NCBI RefSeq assembly: GCF_009903625.1
Contig: NZ_CP047569.1
Coordinates: 3,388,501-3,452,500 of the forward strand
Length of the DNA: 64,000 nucleotides
Direction: 5' to 3'
Source of the DNA: Microbulbifer sp. ALW1
GTDB lineage: Bacteria; Pseudomonadota; Gammaproteobacteria; Pseudomonadales; Cellvibrionaceae
Within the stretch, counting starts at the first letter, position 1. Each line of letters starts with the position of its first letter. The notes below the pieces were generated by a model that was given only the letters and a program-made list of their open reading frames with translations, did no database searches and was not told where the DNA came from. Positions 29,713 to 38,996 of this stretch are shown here, piece after piece. Both the position numbers and the translations under genes were made by a program.

Positions 29713-30540
29713 ATGCCTCTCTCCACGCCAGCCAGCAGCGACTCCACCTCTCCCCTCAGCGACGACTACCAGCAACGGTTTGGTGGCATTGCCAGGCTTT
29801 ATGGTGTACAGGCGCTGTCAAAACTACACGCGGCTCATGTGGTCGTCATCGGTATTGGCGGGGTGGGCAGCTGGACTGCAGAGGCCCTGGCGCGCAGTGG
29901 TATCGGGAAATTGACACTCGTCGACCTGGACGACATTTGCATCACCAACACCAATCGCCAGATTCACGCACTGGCGGATACTGTTGGCGATATCAAGGTG
30001 TCGGTGATGGCGGAACGGTTGAAGGCGATCAATCCGGAAATTGTCGTGAACACCTGCGAAGACTTTATTGCCAGCGACAATTTTGCGGAAATTCTCGCAC
30101 CCGAACGGGAGGCCATCGATGTTGTCATCGATGCGTTTGACAATGCGCGGGTAAAAGCCGCCCTGATTGCCTACTGCAAGGCGCGCAAAATCCGTTTGAT
30201 TACCGTCGGCTCTGCCGGTGGTAAAAAGAACCCCGCGGGCATTACCTGCGCGGATCTGGGACGCACGGTCAGCGACCCAATGCTGGCGAAGGTGCGCCAG
30301 CACCTGTATCGCTTTCACAACTTCCAGAAATCCAGCAAACGGCAATTCGGGATCGATGCGATCTATTCCGCGGAGCCGATGGTTTACCCGCAGCCGGACG
30401 GCCAGGTATGCCAGCAGAAAGGCGCCATGCAAAACGGGGTAAAACTGGACTGCAGTGGCGGCTTTGGCGCGGCCACCATGGTGACGGGAACCTTTGGATT
30501 TGTGGCTGCATCACGGGCCATTGAGCGGATCTTGCGCTAA
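29713..30540 (+). CDS. tcdA: tRNA threonylcarbamoyladenosine dehydratase TcdA
   Basis: A 275-residue E1-like enzyme that uses ATP to cyclise t6A37 in tRNA to ct6A. The nucleotide-binding loop is VVVIGIGGVGSWTAEALARSG (about 40-60, quoted as GIGGVGSW). LVDLDDICITNTNRQIHA is the family ATP/Mg region, and DAFDNARVKAALIAYC and GSAGGKKNPA follow. The convergent downstream gene encodes a fused CsdA-CsdE. In E. coli TcdA (CsdL) accepts sulfur from CsdA-CsdE, so the neighbourhood is functionally consistent even though it is not one operon. Confidence 0.95.
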   Translation: MPLSTPASSDSTSPLSDDYQQRFGGIARLYGVQALSKLHAAHVVVIGIGGVGSWTAEALARSGIGKLTLVDLDDICITNTNRQIHALADTVGDIKVSVMAERLKAINPEIVVNTCEDFIASDNFAEILAPEREAIDVVIDAFDNARVKAALIAYCKARKIRLITVGSAGGKKNPAGITCADLGRTVSDPMLAKVRQHLYRFHNFQKSSKRQFGIDAIYSAEPMVYPQPDGQVCQQKGAMQNGVKLDCSGGFGAATMVTGTFGFVAASRAIERILR

Positions 30541-30593
30541 ACCGGATACGGCGAAACAATCAAATCCTAGGCCCTAGTCCGCTAGCCCTAGCC

Positions 30594-32285
30594 TCAAGCC
30601 ATCAAGGCAAACGCGCGCTCCAGCAGCGCACGAAAGCCGTTGCTGCGGGACTCGCTCAGTTGTTGCGCCAGCCCCAACTCCACAAACAGCGCTTCCACTT
30701 CCTCTTTATTTTGTGCCGCGAGATCTTTCCCGTTCAGCTGCGATAACAGCAGCGCACCCAGGCCTTTGACGATCCGGCTGTCACTGTCGAGGCCAAACCA
30801 GTGCTTACCGGCCTCACAGCGGTGCACCAGCCAGGCGCTAGATTCACAACCGCGCACCAGATTGGCGTCATTACGAATACTGGCTTTACTGGAGATCTGC
30901 TTGCCCCAGGCCATCAGGGTACGGTACCTGTCCTGCCAGTTCTGGCGGCTGCGCAGCAATTCCAGATCCAGCATCGAGAGGTCATCCACTACCCATTCCG
31001 ACGCGCCAGATTCCGCCAGATTTTGGACTTCCAACGCAGCCGGAGCACTTCTGTCTTCGCGGTCGAGCTGCTGCACAAACTCTTCCACCGCAGCAACAAA
31101 CTTGGCGACATCTTCCGCGTTATTGTACGCGGCCACCGAGGCCCGCAAGGTCGCGCTGTGACCGGCGGCGCGCATCAGCGGTTGCGCGCAGTGGTGCCCA
31201 ACACGCACCGCAATATCCCGCCCATCCAACCACTGCATCAGATCGACTGCCGCACAGCGCGGATGGGTAAATGAGGCGATGCCGAGATTATTTTCCGCAA
31301 TGCTCAGCAGGTTCAATTCAGGAATCTGCGACAAACCTGCATGTAAGTCTCGCAGCAGTTGTTGCTCATGAACGGCCATGGCCGTGCGATCCTGCGCGCT
31401 GAGAAACGCCATACAGGCGCCCAGTCCGGCGATCGCTGCCAGAGAGGAGGTTCCGGCTTCAAATTTGTGCGGAAGATCGGCGTAATGACTGGAGTAGAGA
31501 TCCACATCTGCAATCATCTCACCGCCCCCCTGCCAGGGTGGCATCTGTTGCATTAATGCCTCGCGCCCGTATAAAAGCCCGACACCACTGGGGCCATAAA
31601 ACTTGTGCGCTGAACAGACAAAAAAATCGCAGCCGATCGCCTGTACATCAATACGATCGTGCGCCGCCAACTGGGCACCATCCAGCACCCACACAAGATC
31701 CATGGAGGCAAGCGTATTACGCACTCGTTCCAGGTCCACCCGAAAACCGAGCGCATTCGACCCCGCGGTAACCGAGACAATTTTCGTGCGCTCATTCAAC
31801 ACTTCCGCCATGCGGTGGAACTGCGGGATACCGCGCTCGTCGGGCAAGTAGCGGATTTCCAGCCGGTAGCGTTCCGCCATCATTTGCCAGGGCACCAGAT
31901 TCGCGTGGTGCTCGGCCGTCGTGAGCACAATTTCATCACCGGGCTGTAAGCCAGCGCAAAGACTGTTCGCCAGCAGGTTCAAGCCTTCGGTTGCCCCCCG
32001 GGTGAATATCACTTCCCGGGCACTGAGCGCGCCAAGAAATTCCGCTGCGGCGCTTCGGGTCTGCTCGACCATCGCCGTGGCCTTGCGGGCGAGACGGTGA
32101 CTGGAGCGGTGCGTGTTCGCGTTACTGTGGCAATAAAAATCGGTAATCGCCTCAATAACACAGGCTGGTTTCTGTGTGGTCGCCGCGTTATCCAGATACA
32201 CAAGGTCACGATTTTCCGCCTGACTAAACAGCGGAAATTGGGATTTGAATTTCTCTGGTGAAAATCGTTGGGGCGGGAAACTCAC
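30594..32285 (-). CDS. Fused cysteine desulfurase CsdA and sulfur acceptor CsdE
   Basis: A 563-residue two-domain protein. Residues 1 to about 410 form a SufS/CsdA-type PLP enzyme, with the PLP lysine in CSAHKFYGPSG, the THRSSHRLARKA substrate region, and the active Cys in VGHHCAQPLM. Residues about 430-563 form a SufE/CsdE domain (NWQDRYRTLMAWGKQI, the acceptor Cys in LVRGCESSAWLV, DSRIVKGLGALLLSQLNGK). In E. coli these are separate proteins. CsdA takes sulfur from cysteine, and CsdE receives it as a persulfide for TcdA. The fusion places donor and acceptor on one chain. The start is GTG with a poor ribosome-binding site. The gene converges on tcdA across a 53-base gap. Confidence 0.92.
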   Translation of the reverse strand: MSFPPQRFSPEKFKSQFPLFSQAENRDLVYLDNAATTQKPACVIEAITDFYCHSNANTHRSSHRLARKATAMVEQTRSAAAEFLGALSAREVIFTRGATEGLNLLANSLCAGLQPGDEIVLTTAEHHANLVPWQMMAERYRLEIRYLPDERGIPQFHRMAEVLNERTKIVSVTAGSNALGFRVDLERVRNTLASMDLVWVLDGAQLAAHDRIDVQAIGCDFFVCSAHKFYGPSGVGLLYGREALMQQMPPWQGGGEMIADVDLYSSHYADLPHKFEAGTSSLAAIAGLGACMAFLSAQDRTAMAVHEQQLLRDLHAGLSQIPELNLLSIAENNLGIASFTHPRCAAVDLMQWLDGRDIAVRVGHHCAQPLMRAAGHSATLRASVAAYNNAEDVAKFVAAVEEFVQQLDREDRSAPAALEVQNLAESGASEWVVDDLSMLDLELLRSRQNWQDRYRTLMAWGKQISSKASIRNDANLVRGCESSAWLVHRCEAGKHWFGLDSDSRIVKGLGALLLSQLNGKDLAAQNKEEVEALFVELGLAQQLSESRSNGFRALLERAFALMA

Positions 32286-32364
32286 GGGCGATGACTCACA
32301 GGCAATGACTTACTGCAACAATGACGGAAAACAAAACTTCTGGTAACGGAAACACACACACCCC

Positions 32365-33150
32365 TCATATACCAAACAGCGCCCGGGCATTGTTACCAGT
32401 CTGAGCGATAACCGCCGCAGAAGTAATACCGCGCAAATCTGCCAGTGTGTCTGCCACTGCCGGCAAATATTCCGGACTATTGCGCTGCCCCTGGCGGCCC
32501 GCATGGGGCATATCGGGCGCATCGGATTCCAGCAGCAGGGATTCCAGCGGCATTGCCGCAAGCGCGGCACGGGTTTTGGCCGCACGGGGATAGGTGATGG
32601 TGCCACCCACCCCCAGATAAAAACCCAGTTTCCAGTATTCCTCGGCAATTTCCCGGCTGCCGCTAAAGGCATGGATCACACCACCGCACGGCAGGTAACA
32701 CTGTTTCAACAGCCGGATGATTTCATTGTGCGCGCGCACGCAGTGAATAATCAGAGGCAATTTCAGCGCGGCGGCCGCCTCAATCTGGGCCTTAAACACC
32801 GGCAACTGCTCTGCCAGCGGTGTTTCAATATTGGCATCCAGGCCGCACTCACCCACCGCCACACAGCGATTGGCACCCGAGCGCTCCCGCCCTACCCGCT
32901 CGACAATGGCAGACGCCAGGCGCTCGGGCACAATGGCCAGATCTTTCACCCACCAGGGGTGGACACCCACTGCGCCATACCAGCCCGTCTGGGTGTTCAC
33001 CAGCGCAAACAGATGTCGCCACTGGGGGATACTGACCCCCGGGATCACCATTCCCTGCACCCCCAACACCTCGCATCGTGCCCAAACCTGCTGGCGGTCA
33101 GCAGCAAAAGCATCGAAATCGAAATGACAGTGGCTGTCGATTAACGGCAT
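32365..33150 (-). CDS. TatD-family metal-dependent deoxyribonuclease
   Basis: A 261-residue TIM-barrel hydrolase; relatives are 3'-5' DNases acting in DNA repair. Metal-binding positions are visible: LIDSHCHFDFD (His-x-His), AVGECGLDAN (Glu), LPLIIHCVRAHNE (His), VIHAFSGS (His) and LLLESDAPDM (Asp). GLDAN replaces the commoner GLDYY, typical of the YjjV branch. A longer reading from 33417 adds 89 residues with no family match; the ATG at 33150 (MPLIDSHCHF) is preferred. The gene lies behind the accessory SDR/FMO operon, separated by 286 bases. Confidence 0.9.
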   Translation of the reverse strand: MPLIDSHCHFDFDAFAADRQQVWARCEVLGVQGMVIPGVSIPQWRHLFALVNTQTGWYGAVGVHPWWVKDLAIVPERLASAIVERVGRERSGANRCVAVGECGLDANIETPLAEQLPVFKAQIEAAAALKLPLIIHCVRAHNEIIRLLKQCYLPCGGVIHAFSGSREIAEEYWKLGFYLGVGGTITYPRAAKTRAALAAMPLESLLLESDAPDMPHAGRQGQRNSPEYLPAVADTLADLRGITSAAVIAQTGNNARALFGI

Positions 33151-33436
33151 AAAAGGGACGCAGTTGACGCGATGTATCCATCGAAACGGCCGCAGGAAAG
33201 CACAGTACTCTCCAAACCAGTAATTGAGGGGAATTTTAGGCCGAGTATCGCAGAATTGCGATGGGCGCCACTCGCTGACCAGCGAATGGCGAGGGTGAAT
33301 AGCAGCGGGGAGAGAGCAGAACTGTCTGTGTGGAAAGCGCTCCGCGCAGAGAACACGCAGAGAACACGCGGAGAACGATGGGAAACCAGCCACTGCCCGT
33401 ATGACCGCGGGCAGCACACTCGATTTAGTCAGCGCA

Positions 33437-34312
33437 TCAATTGGCTTGGTTGGCCAGCTTGCGACCCTCTTCCAGCTCGACCTGGAAGTTTTTCACCATC
33501 TGCCGCAGGAACAGCCCCGGGGCCAGCTTGTAGAGATAGGCCCCCAACAGGCTCTTATCCCGGGGAAACAATCGCTCTTTCCCTGCCGCCAAAGCCTGCA
33601 CAATCTTCCCCGCCATCCAGGCCGCACTGCGTACCTGCCCGATAGTGCTCTGGGCGTGCTGCGCGCGGCCGCCATCCCCCGAAAGGGCGTTGCTATCAAT
33701 GTTGGTCGCCACAAAGCTCGGGTAAACCATCAATACCCTGACGCCCTGCTCGCGCACTTCTTCGCGAAAGGTTTCAAAATACTGGTGCAGTGCACTTTTA
33801 GCGGCGCAGTAACCCGCCCGGCCCAAAACCGGCATCCAGCCCGCCATAGAGCTGATATTGACCACGCAACCACCGGCCGCGCGCAACTGCGGCATCAATC
33901 CTTGCGCCAGCTCCACCGGCGCGTGGTAATCCACGGCCATGACACGGCGGATGACCGCTTTGTCGGTCTGCGTCGACAGGCTGCGGTGGGTGATACCCGC
34001 GTTATTCACCAGTAGATCCACCCGCGGGTAAAGCACCCGCAAGCGATCGCACAGTGCAGCAACGGACTGCTCACAGGAGAGATCGGCAAAAAAGATATCG
34101 GCATCAATATCCTGTGCCTCCAGCTCTCTCGCCCTTGCCGCCAGCGCCTCTTCATCGACGTCCACCAGGCCAAAGCGGATAGGTCCGCCACCCTGGTGCG
34201 ATTTCACCAGCGCCTGCACCAGCGCCCAACCGAGTCCGCCGGCGGCACCAGTGACCACGAATACACGCACGCTATTCGCCGGGGGAGCCTGGCATTCAGA
34301 TGGCACCGTCAT
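33437..34312 (-). CDS. Classical short-chain dehydrogenase/reductase (SDR)
   Basis: A 291-residue Rossmann oxidoreductase. Visible parts are the cofactor motif TGAAGGLG (about 21-28), the NNAG motif (LLVNNAGITHRS), the active Ser in VVNISSMAGW and the Tyr-Lys pair in RAGYCAAKSAL (about 163-171). The C-terminal part is longer than minimal SDRs and ends in a hydrophobic/basic stretch (FLRQMVKNFQVELEEGRK). Its ATG overlaps the stop of the epimerase-type SDR (ATGA), so the two are coupled. As the last gene of the FMO-transporter-SDR-SDR row, it probably acts on the same carbonyl or alcohol intermediate. Confidence 0.85.
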   Translation of the reverse strand: MTVPSECQAPPANSVRVFVVTGAAGGLGWALVQALVKSHQGGGPIRFGLVDVDEEALAARARELEAQDIDADIFFADLSCEQSVAALCDRLRVLYPRVDLLVNNAGITHRSLSTQTDKAVIRRVMAVDYHAPVELAQGLMPQLRAAGGCVVNISSMAGWMPVLGRAGYCAAKSALHQYFETFREEVREQGVRVLMVYPSFVATNIDSNALSGDGGRAQHAQSTIGQVRSAAWMAGKIVQALAAGKERLFPRDKSLLGAYLYKLAPGLFLRQMVKNFQVELEEGRKLANQAN

Positions 34313-35319
34313 ACCTCCACTCCCGCCGAATCAGCGACCGACACCAATGGCAGCTCGGCCTGCAGCGGAGTACAGCGGGTCAAATCCACGTCGACACCCA
34401 GCGCTTCCCGCGCAAAAAAGGCGAAGGTTTCCGCAGACGTTTTCTGCGGTATGTAGCCCAGGTCTTCCTTGAGGCTGGTGTTTAACAGTACCGGGCGATA
34501 CTGCAGGAACATCACCTGCGCCGGCTGCACATTCCCAAGGCGCAACTTGAAACTGATACCCAGCAACAACTTCAGTAACCACACCGGTGGCCGGAGGCGC
34601 GGCTTGCCCAGCAAGTGGGCGATTTGCGCCGGTGTCAGTGCGCCGTCGCCGGCCAGGTTGTATATGCCCGCCGCGCTGCGTACCACACCGAACTCAATCG
34701 CCCGGATGACATCCTGGTCCCAGATGAACACAAACGGTGAATTGTGGCCGCCGGGGTCGAGAATGGCTCGCCCGGAAAACAGCTCGCTGATTTTGCTGTT
34801 GGTCGTTGCACCGATAATGGAACAGGGCCGGAAGATCAATTGCTTCAGCTGGGGATGCTTGTGGCGGTATTCCGCCAGCATCTCCTCGACCAGGCGCTTG
34901 TGGTCGGAGTAGGCGAATTCCGGGTTGCCCCGCAACAGGTGGGTTTCCTCGAGCCAGGGTGCATTGTCGGCGTGGTAACCATAGGCGGCGCCACTGCTGG
35001 TCAGGGTCAGGTGCTCAACGCCCGCACTCACACAGGCATCCAGCAGGTTGCGGGTTCCCTCGACGTCGATGCGGTATTCACGCTCGCGGTCACGTCCCGG
35101 CGAAACGACAGACGCCAGGTGCACCACATGGGTAATCCGCTCGGCGCGCATCAGCTCCGCCAGCGCGGCATCACAGATGTCCATCACAAACAGCGGAAAG
35201 GCAACTTCCCGCTGCTGTATATCCACGCCGACAACCGACATCGCCTCGCTCAGCAACGCCCCCAGCTGGCTCCCCACGTAACCGGCTGCGCCGGTAATCA
35301 ATACCCGTTTATCACTCAT
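34309..35319 (-). CDS. NAD-dependent epimerase/dehydratase-type extended SDR
   Basis: A 336-residue extended SDR. The nucleotide-binding motif TGAAGYVGSQL (about 9-19), acidic VDIQQ (cofactor choice, likely NAD), Ser-Ser in LTLTSSGAAYGY and the Tyr-x-x-x-Lys pair in FAYSDHKRLVEE are visible. It resembles the sugar-epimerase/3-beta-hydroxysteroid dehydrogenase group. With a steroid-type transporter and a flavin monooxygenase in the same row, a sterol-like or terpenoid substrate is possible but unproven. Start ATG at 35319; it overlaps the next gene by four bases. Confidence 0.8.
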   Translation of the reverse strand: MSDKRVLITGAAGYVGSQLGALLSEAMSVVGVDIQQREVAFPLFVMDICDAALAELMRAERITHVVHLASVVSPGRDREREYRIDVEGTRNLLDACVSAGVEHLTLTSSGAAYGYHADNAPWLEETHLLRGNPEFAYSDHKRLVEEMLAEYRHKHPQLKQLIFRPCSIIGATTNSKISELFSGRAILDPGGHNSPFVFIWDQDVIRAIEFGVVRSAAGIYNLAGDGALTPAQIAHLLGKPRLRPPVWLLKLLLGISFKLRLGNVQPAQVMFLQYRPVLLNTSLKEDLGYIPQKTSAETFAFFAREALGVDVDLTRCTPLQAELPLVSVADSAGVEV

Positions 35320-35379
35320 TACTACTGCTCTTATTATTTTGCACGCGCCCGCACTGTCCGCGGCACTGCGAATGTTCGC

Positions 35380-36357
35380 CTACTGCGATTTGGAAACGCC
35401 CGCGGCGGGGCTGGCCAGTGGCGCAATCGATTTGCGCTGGCTGAAGTTCCAGTAGCCCGCGAGGCAGAGCCCCGACACCAGGTGCCAAACGCCCCAGAAA
35501 CCGGCGATCACCAGCATTTCACCGGCGCCCGGATAGAAGGTAAACAGAATCGCCAGGGCCAACCCCGAATTCTGGATCCCCACCTCCATGGTCACGGCGC
35601 GGCGATCCCCCTGGGGCAACCCCGTGGCGCGACTGGCAAGATCCCCAATCAGGAATGCCAGGGCATTGTGCGCAATCACCAGCACCAGCACCGAACCCGC
35701 GATCTGTACCGCGGTCTGCCAGTGCTTGCTAAAAGAGAGCACTACAAATAGCAGGAACACCAGTAGTGAGGCGGTACGGAAGTAGCGTTCACTGCCTTCG
35801 GCAAAGCGGGGAAAACGCGCTCCAACCAGCATCCCCAGCGCCATGGGCAGCGCCAGCACCAATACCACCATCAGCACCATATTTTCAGCCGGCAGGGCGA
35901 TTGCCTGCAGGGCTTCACGGGTGTGGGGGTTGAGGCTGCCGTAGAGGGCGAAATTGAAGGGTGTCATCACCACCGCGGCAAGGCTGGAAATGGCGGTCAT
36001 GCTGACGGATGTGGCCACATTGGCGCGGCCAATCCAGGTCATCACATTGGAAAAGGTCCCTCCGGGGCAGCAGGACACCAGAATCATGCCCAGAGCCAGG
36101 CCAGGACTGATATCCAGCGCCCAGGTGGCCAGGCAGGTGATGGCCGGCAGCAGCAGAAACTGTGCCACCAGGCCGGTGACCGGAGCCACCGGACGGCTCA
36201 GTACCCGGCGGAAATCCGCGGTGCGCAGCCCCAGGGATACCCCGAACATCATAAAAGCCAGAATTGCGTTCAGGGCGATCAGGGCAGCGGGCGACATCTG
36301 GAAACTGTCCAGGGAGCTGCTGAGAGAAGCAGTGACTACAGGGTTCAAATCGTTCAT
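35380..36357 (-). CDS. Bile acid:sodium symporter (BASS) family transporter
   Basis: A 325-residue inner-membrane protein with about nine to ten hydrophobic helices. The family region LVSCCPGGTFSNVMTWIGRANVATSVSMTAISS is diagnostic (residues about 82-114; quoted in part as CCPGGTFSNV). The second half carries TMEVGIQNSGLALAILF, the crossover segment with the EVGIQN signature. Relatives co-import organic anions such as bile acids, pantoate or keto acids with sodium. I start at 36357 (MNDLNPVV). A longer reading would run through the end of the upstream monooxygenase gene, 13 bases away, which marks an operon. Confidence 0.88.
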   Translation of the reverse strand: MNDLNPVVTASLSSSLDSFQMSPAALIALNAILAFMMFGVSLGLRTADFRRVLSRPVAPVTGLVAQFLLLPAITCLATWALDISPGLALGMILVSCCPGGTFSNVMTWIGRANVATSVSMTAISSLAAVVMTPFNFALYGSLNPHTREALQAIALPAENMVLMVVLVLALPMALGMLVGARFPRFAEGSERYFRTASLLVFLLFVVLSFSKHWQTAVQIAGSVLVLVIAHNALAFLIGDLASRATGLPQGDRRAVTMEVGIQNSGLALAILFTFYPGAGEMLVIAGFWGVWHLVSGLCLAGYWNFSQRKSIAPLASPAAGVSKSQ

Positions 36358-36370
36358 GGTCCTGGCGACC

Positions 36371-37717
36371 TCAAGGGGCCGCGGCGGCCGGATTGGCTGA
36401 AAAACGTTCAGTATCCGCAACCGAGTAGTCTTTCAGCAAGTCCCGAGTGTGACCGGTCAGTGCCTTCAGGTAGGTATCTTTGTGTACGTAATACGCCATG
36501 CGCTCAAGCTTCAGGTATTGCATGCCACCGTCGGCACGGCTGCCGGCCTCGGCGCGCTTGACCTGCTTGAGCTTGCGCGCGGATTCCGCACCGGCCGCCA
36601 GTTGCTTGATGTACAGGGCCACCATTTCCGCCTGGCGGTTACGCCCTTCCCATCCGAGACCCGCAGCCTCCACCATGCCCATCAGGAAGAGATTGTCGTA
36701 TTCCGGGTGGAAGACGTTCAGGTACAGACGCGGCGCAAATTCGTCCCAGTTCAACTGGTCGCGATCAATAAACGGGTAGTGCAGCTTGTAACCGGTCGCC
36801 ATCAGAATCAGGTCGTACTCGCCGCTGCTGCCATCGGTGAAGGTCACCCTGTGGCCGTCGACTTCCGAAATATCCTTGCGCGCCTTGATATCCCCATGAC
36901 CGATATGGTGCAGGATCAGAGAGTTGATCACCGGATGGGATTCAAACATTTTGTAATCCGGCTTGGGCAGGCCGTACTGCTCCGGTGTCCCGAGCATGAA
37001 CTTCGACAGGGCCGCACTGATACGCTGCTGGATAAAGCGCGGCAGCTTGACCTTGCCGCCCACAGCGTCGGTCGCCTTGCCGCCGATAAACTTTGGCAGG
37101 AAGTAATAGCCCCGGCGCAAGCTGATATCCACGCTGGCCGCACGGTGTGCCGCATCAACGGCGATATCCGCTCCACTGTTGCCACAGCCGACCAACAACA
37201 CCCTTTTACCGTCAAAGATGGTCGGATCGCGGTAATCGGATGAGTGCAACAGCTCGCCGGCAAAATCCCCCGGCAGTTTCGGCATATTCGGATGGTGCAA
37301 AGTCCCGTTGGCGATCAGCAAGCCACCGAAGGTGCGGGTCTGTTCCTCTCCATTACAGCGAGTGGTAATCTGCCAGTCATCTCCTGACCGCTCACAGTGC
37401 AGCACCTCGGTGCCAAACTCGTAGTGACGGTAGAGGTCGAACTTCTGCGCGTAGGCCTGAAAGTATGCTTTCAGCTCACTGTGATGGGGGAAAAGTGCCA
37501 CCTCGTCTGCCATGGGGAATTCGGCAAACTCGGTCATTTTTTTGGACGAGATCAGGTGCGCGGATTCGTACATGGTGCTGGTGGGACTGTCGATATCCCA
37601 CAGGCCGCCCACATCGCTGTGGATCTCAAAGCCCACACAAGGGATTCCGTGCTTGCTCAGATTGCGTACACTGCACAGCCCCATGGGGCCGGCACCAATA
37701 ACGGCGAAGGGTTTCAT
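36371..37717 (-). CDS. Flavin-containing monooxygenase (FMO/Baeyer-Villiger type)
   Basis: A 448-residue class B flavoprotein monooxygenase using FAD and NADPH. It shows the FAD motif VIGAGPMGLCS (about 6-16), a second dinucleotide motif LVGCGNSGADIAVD (about 166-179), and the FMO fingerprint FAGELLHSSDY (F-x-G-x-x-x-H-x-x-x-Y). The ATG-type motif MATGYKL is also present. The longer reading from 37843 is rejected because GGGAGAAG lies four bases before the ATG at 37717, and MKPFAVIGAGPMG is the family start. First gene of a four-gene row (FMO, BASS transporter, two SDRs), divergent from an AraC regulator. Substrates could be N/S-containing compounds or ketones. Confidence 0.9.
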   Translation of the reverse strand: MKPFAVIGAGPMGLCSVRNLSKHGIPCVGFEIHSDVGGLWDIDSPTSTMYESAHLISSKKMTEFAEFPMADEVALFPHHSELKAYFQAYAQKFDLYRHYEFGTEVLHCERSGDDWQITTRCNGEEQTRTFGGLLIANGTLHHPNMPKLPGDFAGELLHSSDYRDPTIFDGKRVLLVGCGNSGADIAVDAAHRAASVDISLRRGYYFLPKFIGGKATDAVGGKVKLPRFIQQRISAALSKFMLGTPEQYGLPKPDYKMFESHPVINSLILHHIGHGDIKARKDISEVDGHRVTFTDGSSGEYDLILMATGYKLHYPFIDRDQLNWDEFAPRLYLNVFHPEYDNLFLMGMVEAAGLGWEGRNRQAEMVALYIKQLAAGAESARKLKQVKRAEAGSRADGGMQYLKLERMAYYVHKDTYLKALTGHTRDLLKDYSVADTERFSANPAAAAP

Positions 37718-37911
37718 TATTCTTCTCCCAGTTCGAGTCTGCCGGTTGAGCAACAGTGACGTTAATCGCCGGCCGCAGTCAATCACACGGCGCTCCCGGA
37801 TTAAAATCCCGTGACTCACTTGCCAATTCACGTTGGCGTTCAATATAACGTGACAACAGAAAGCACCGTCGTCATAATCGGGCAGTATCTGGTTAATTTC
37901 GGACAGCGATT

Positions 37912-38898
37912 TTGAACAAAGCCGACAGCAGAAGCGTCACTTTAAGCTATACCCGGGCAATTATAAGCGCTCTCGAGCGCCTGCAGCTCACACTCCCACC
38001 TGAGGCCAAGCAGCTCCTGACCTCCATTAACGAGGAGCAGCGGGTACCCATGCAGGTGCAGGAGGAGATTTGGCTGGCAGTCCAGGAGGCACACCCGGAC
38101 CCCCTCCTCGGCATTCGCCTCGGCCAGGCGATGCAGGGCAGCCAGATGGGACTGGTGGGTTACCTGCTGATGACCCAGAAAAATCTCGGTGCAGCCCTCG
38201 AGCAATTGCTGATCTACCACCCGTTACTGGGGGAAGGTGGCCAGTTTGAAATGCGCCGCGGCAGCTTTTATGTAGAACTCTGTTACCGACCCAACTATCT
38301 GCGCTGCGCACGTTTGCGGGTGGAAACCGTGCTGTCGATCTGCCTGGCCCAGGCCCGCGCCATGACCGGCCGCGAATTCAACCCCCAGAGCGTACAGTTC
38401 GCCTACCCCACCCCCTCACTGGCGGTACAACAGCAGTACCAGCAATTATTACAGGCGCCGGTACAGTTCAACGCGGAAGCATCCGGTATCCGCCTGCGTC
38501 CGCAGGACCTGGAAATCCCCCTGGTCGCCGCCGACCGACAGGTAATGGCAAGACTGAAGCCGGAAGCCGACGCGCTCCTCAAGGCACTCACCAGCAAGAG
38601 CCTGCAGCTGCGGGTGGCGCATTTACTGCAACAGGAGCCACAGCTGAGCCGGGAACAGGTAGCAGAACAGCTGTGCATCAGCCCGCGACACCTGGGCCGC
38701 AAGCTACTGGAAGAAAACGCCAGTTTCCGCGCCATACAGGATGAGGTGCGCAGCCACTACGCCTGCCAGTGGTTGCGGGAAGGTGAGAAAACCAACGTGG
38801 ATATCGCGGCGGCGCTGGGCTATTGCGATGAAAGCGCCTTCGGCAAAGCCTTCCGGCGCTGGACCGGCCTCTCCCCCAAGGCGTTTAAAAACCGCTGA
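37912..38898 (+). CDS. AraC-family regulator with arabinose-binding-like N-terminal domain
   Basis: A 328-residue regulator of the OruR/VirS/ArgR-like AraC branch. The N-terminal ligand domain is at about 15-195 (MGLVGYLLMTQKNLGAALEQL). The DNA-binding domain at about 225-328 contains REQVAEQLCISPRHLGRKL and DIAAALGYCDESAFGKAFRRW. The start is TTG with GGA nearby; no better start exists without losing the N-terminal domain. It is divergent from the FMO operon with 194 bases between starts, the classic place for a dedicated activator. In Mycobacterium the VirS-mymA pair has the same layout (AraC next to a flavin monooxygenase and SDR genes). Confidence 0.88.
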   Translation: MNKADSRSVTLSYTRAIISALERLQLTLPPEAKQLLTSINEEQRVPMQVQEEIWLAVQEAHPDPLLGIRLGQAMQGSQMGLVGYLLMTQKNLGAALEQLLIYHPLLGEGGQFEMRRGSFYVELCYRPNYLRCARLRVETVLSICLAQARAMTGREFNPQSVQFAYPTPSLAVQQQYQQLLQAPVQFNAEASGIRLRPQDLEIPLVAADRQVMARLKPEADALLKALTSKSLQLRVAHLLQQEPQLSREQVAEQLCISPRHLGRKLLEENASFRAIQDEVRSHYACQWLREGEKTNVDIAAALGYCDESAFGKAFRRWTGLSPKAFKNR

Positions 38899-38996
38899 GT
38901 CAACGCCTGGGGACAGGCCCGCCAGGAATCGCTGACCTAAAGTTAGGTGGTAGCGCCGGGGGAACACCCGGCAAGACCTGCCCACAGGAAGATTCC

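Noticed and set aside
34309..38898. Laterally acquired island around the FMO cluster
   Set aside because: No tRNA, integrase, flanking repeat or visible shift in base composition marks a boundary; cluster novelty alone is not evidence of transfer.
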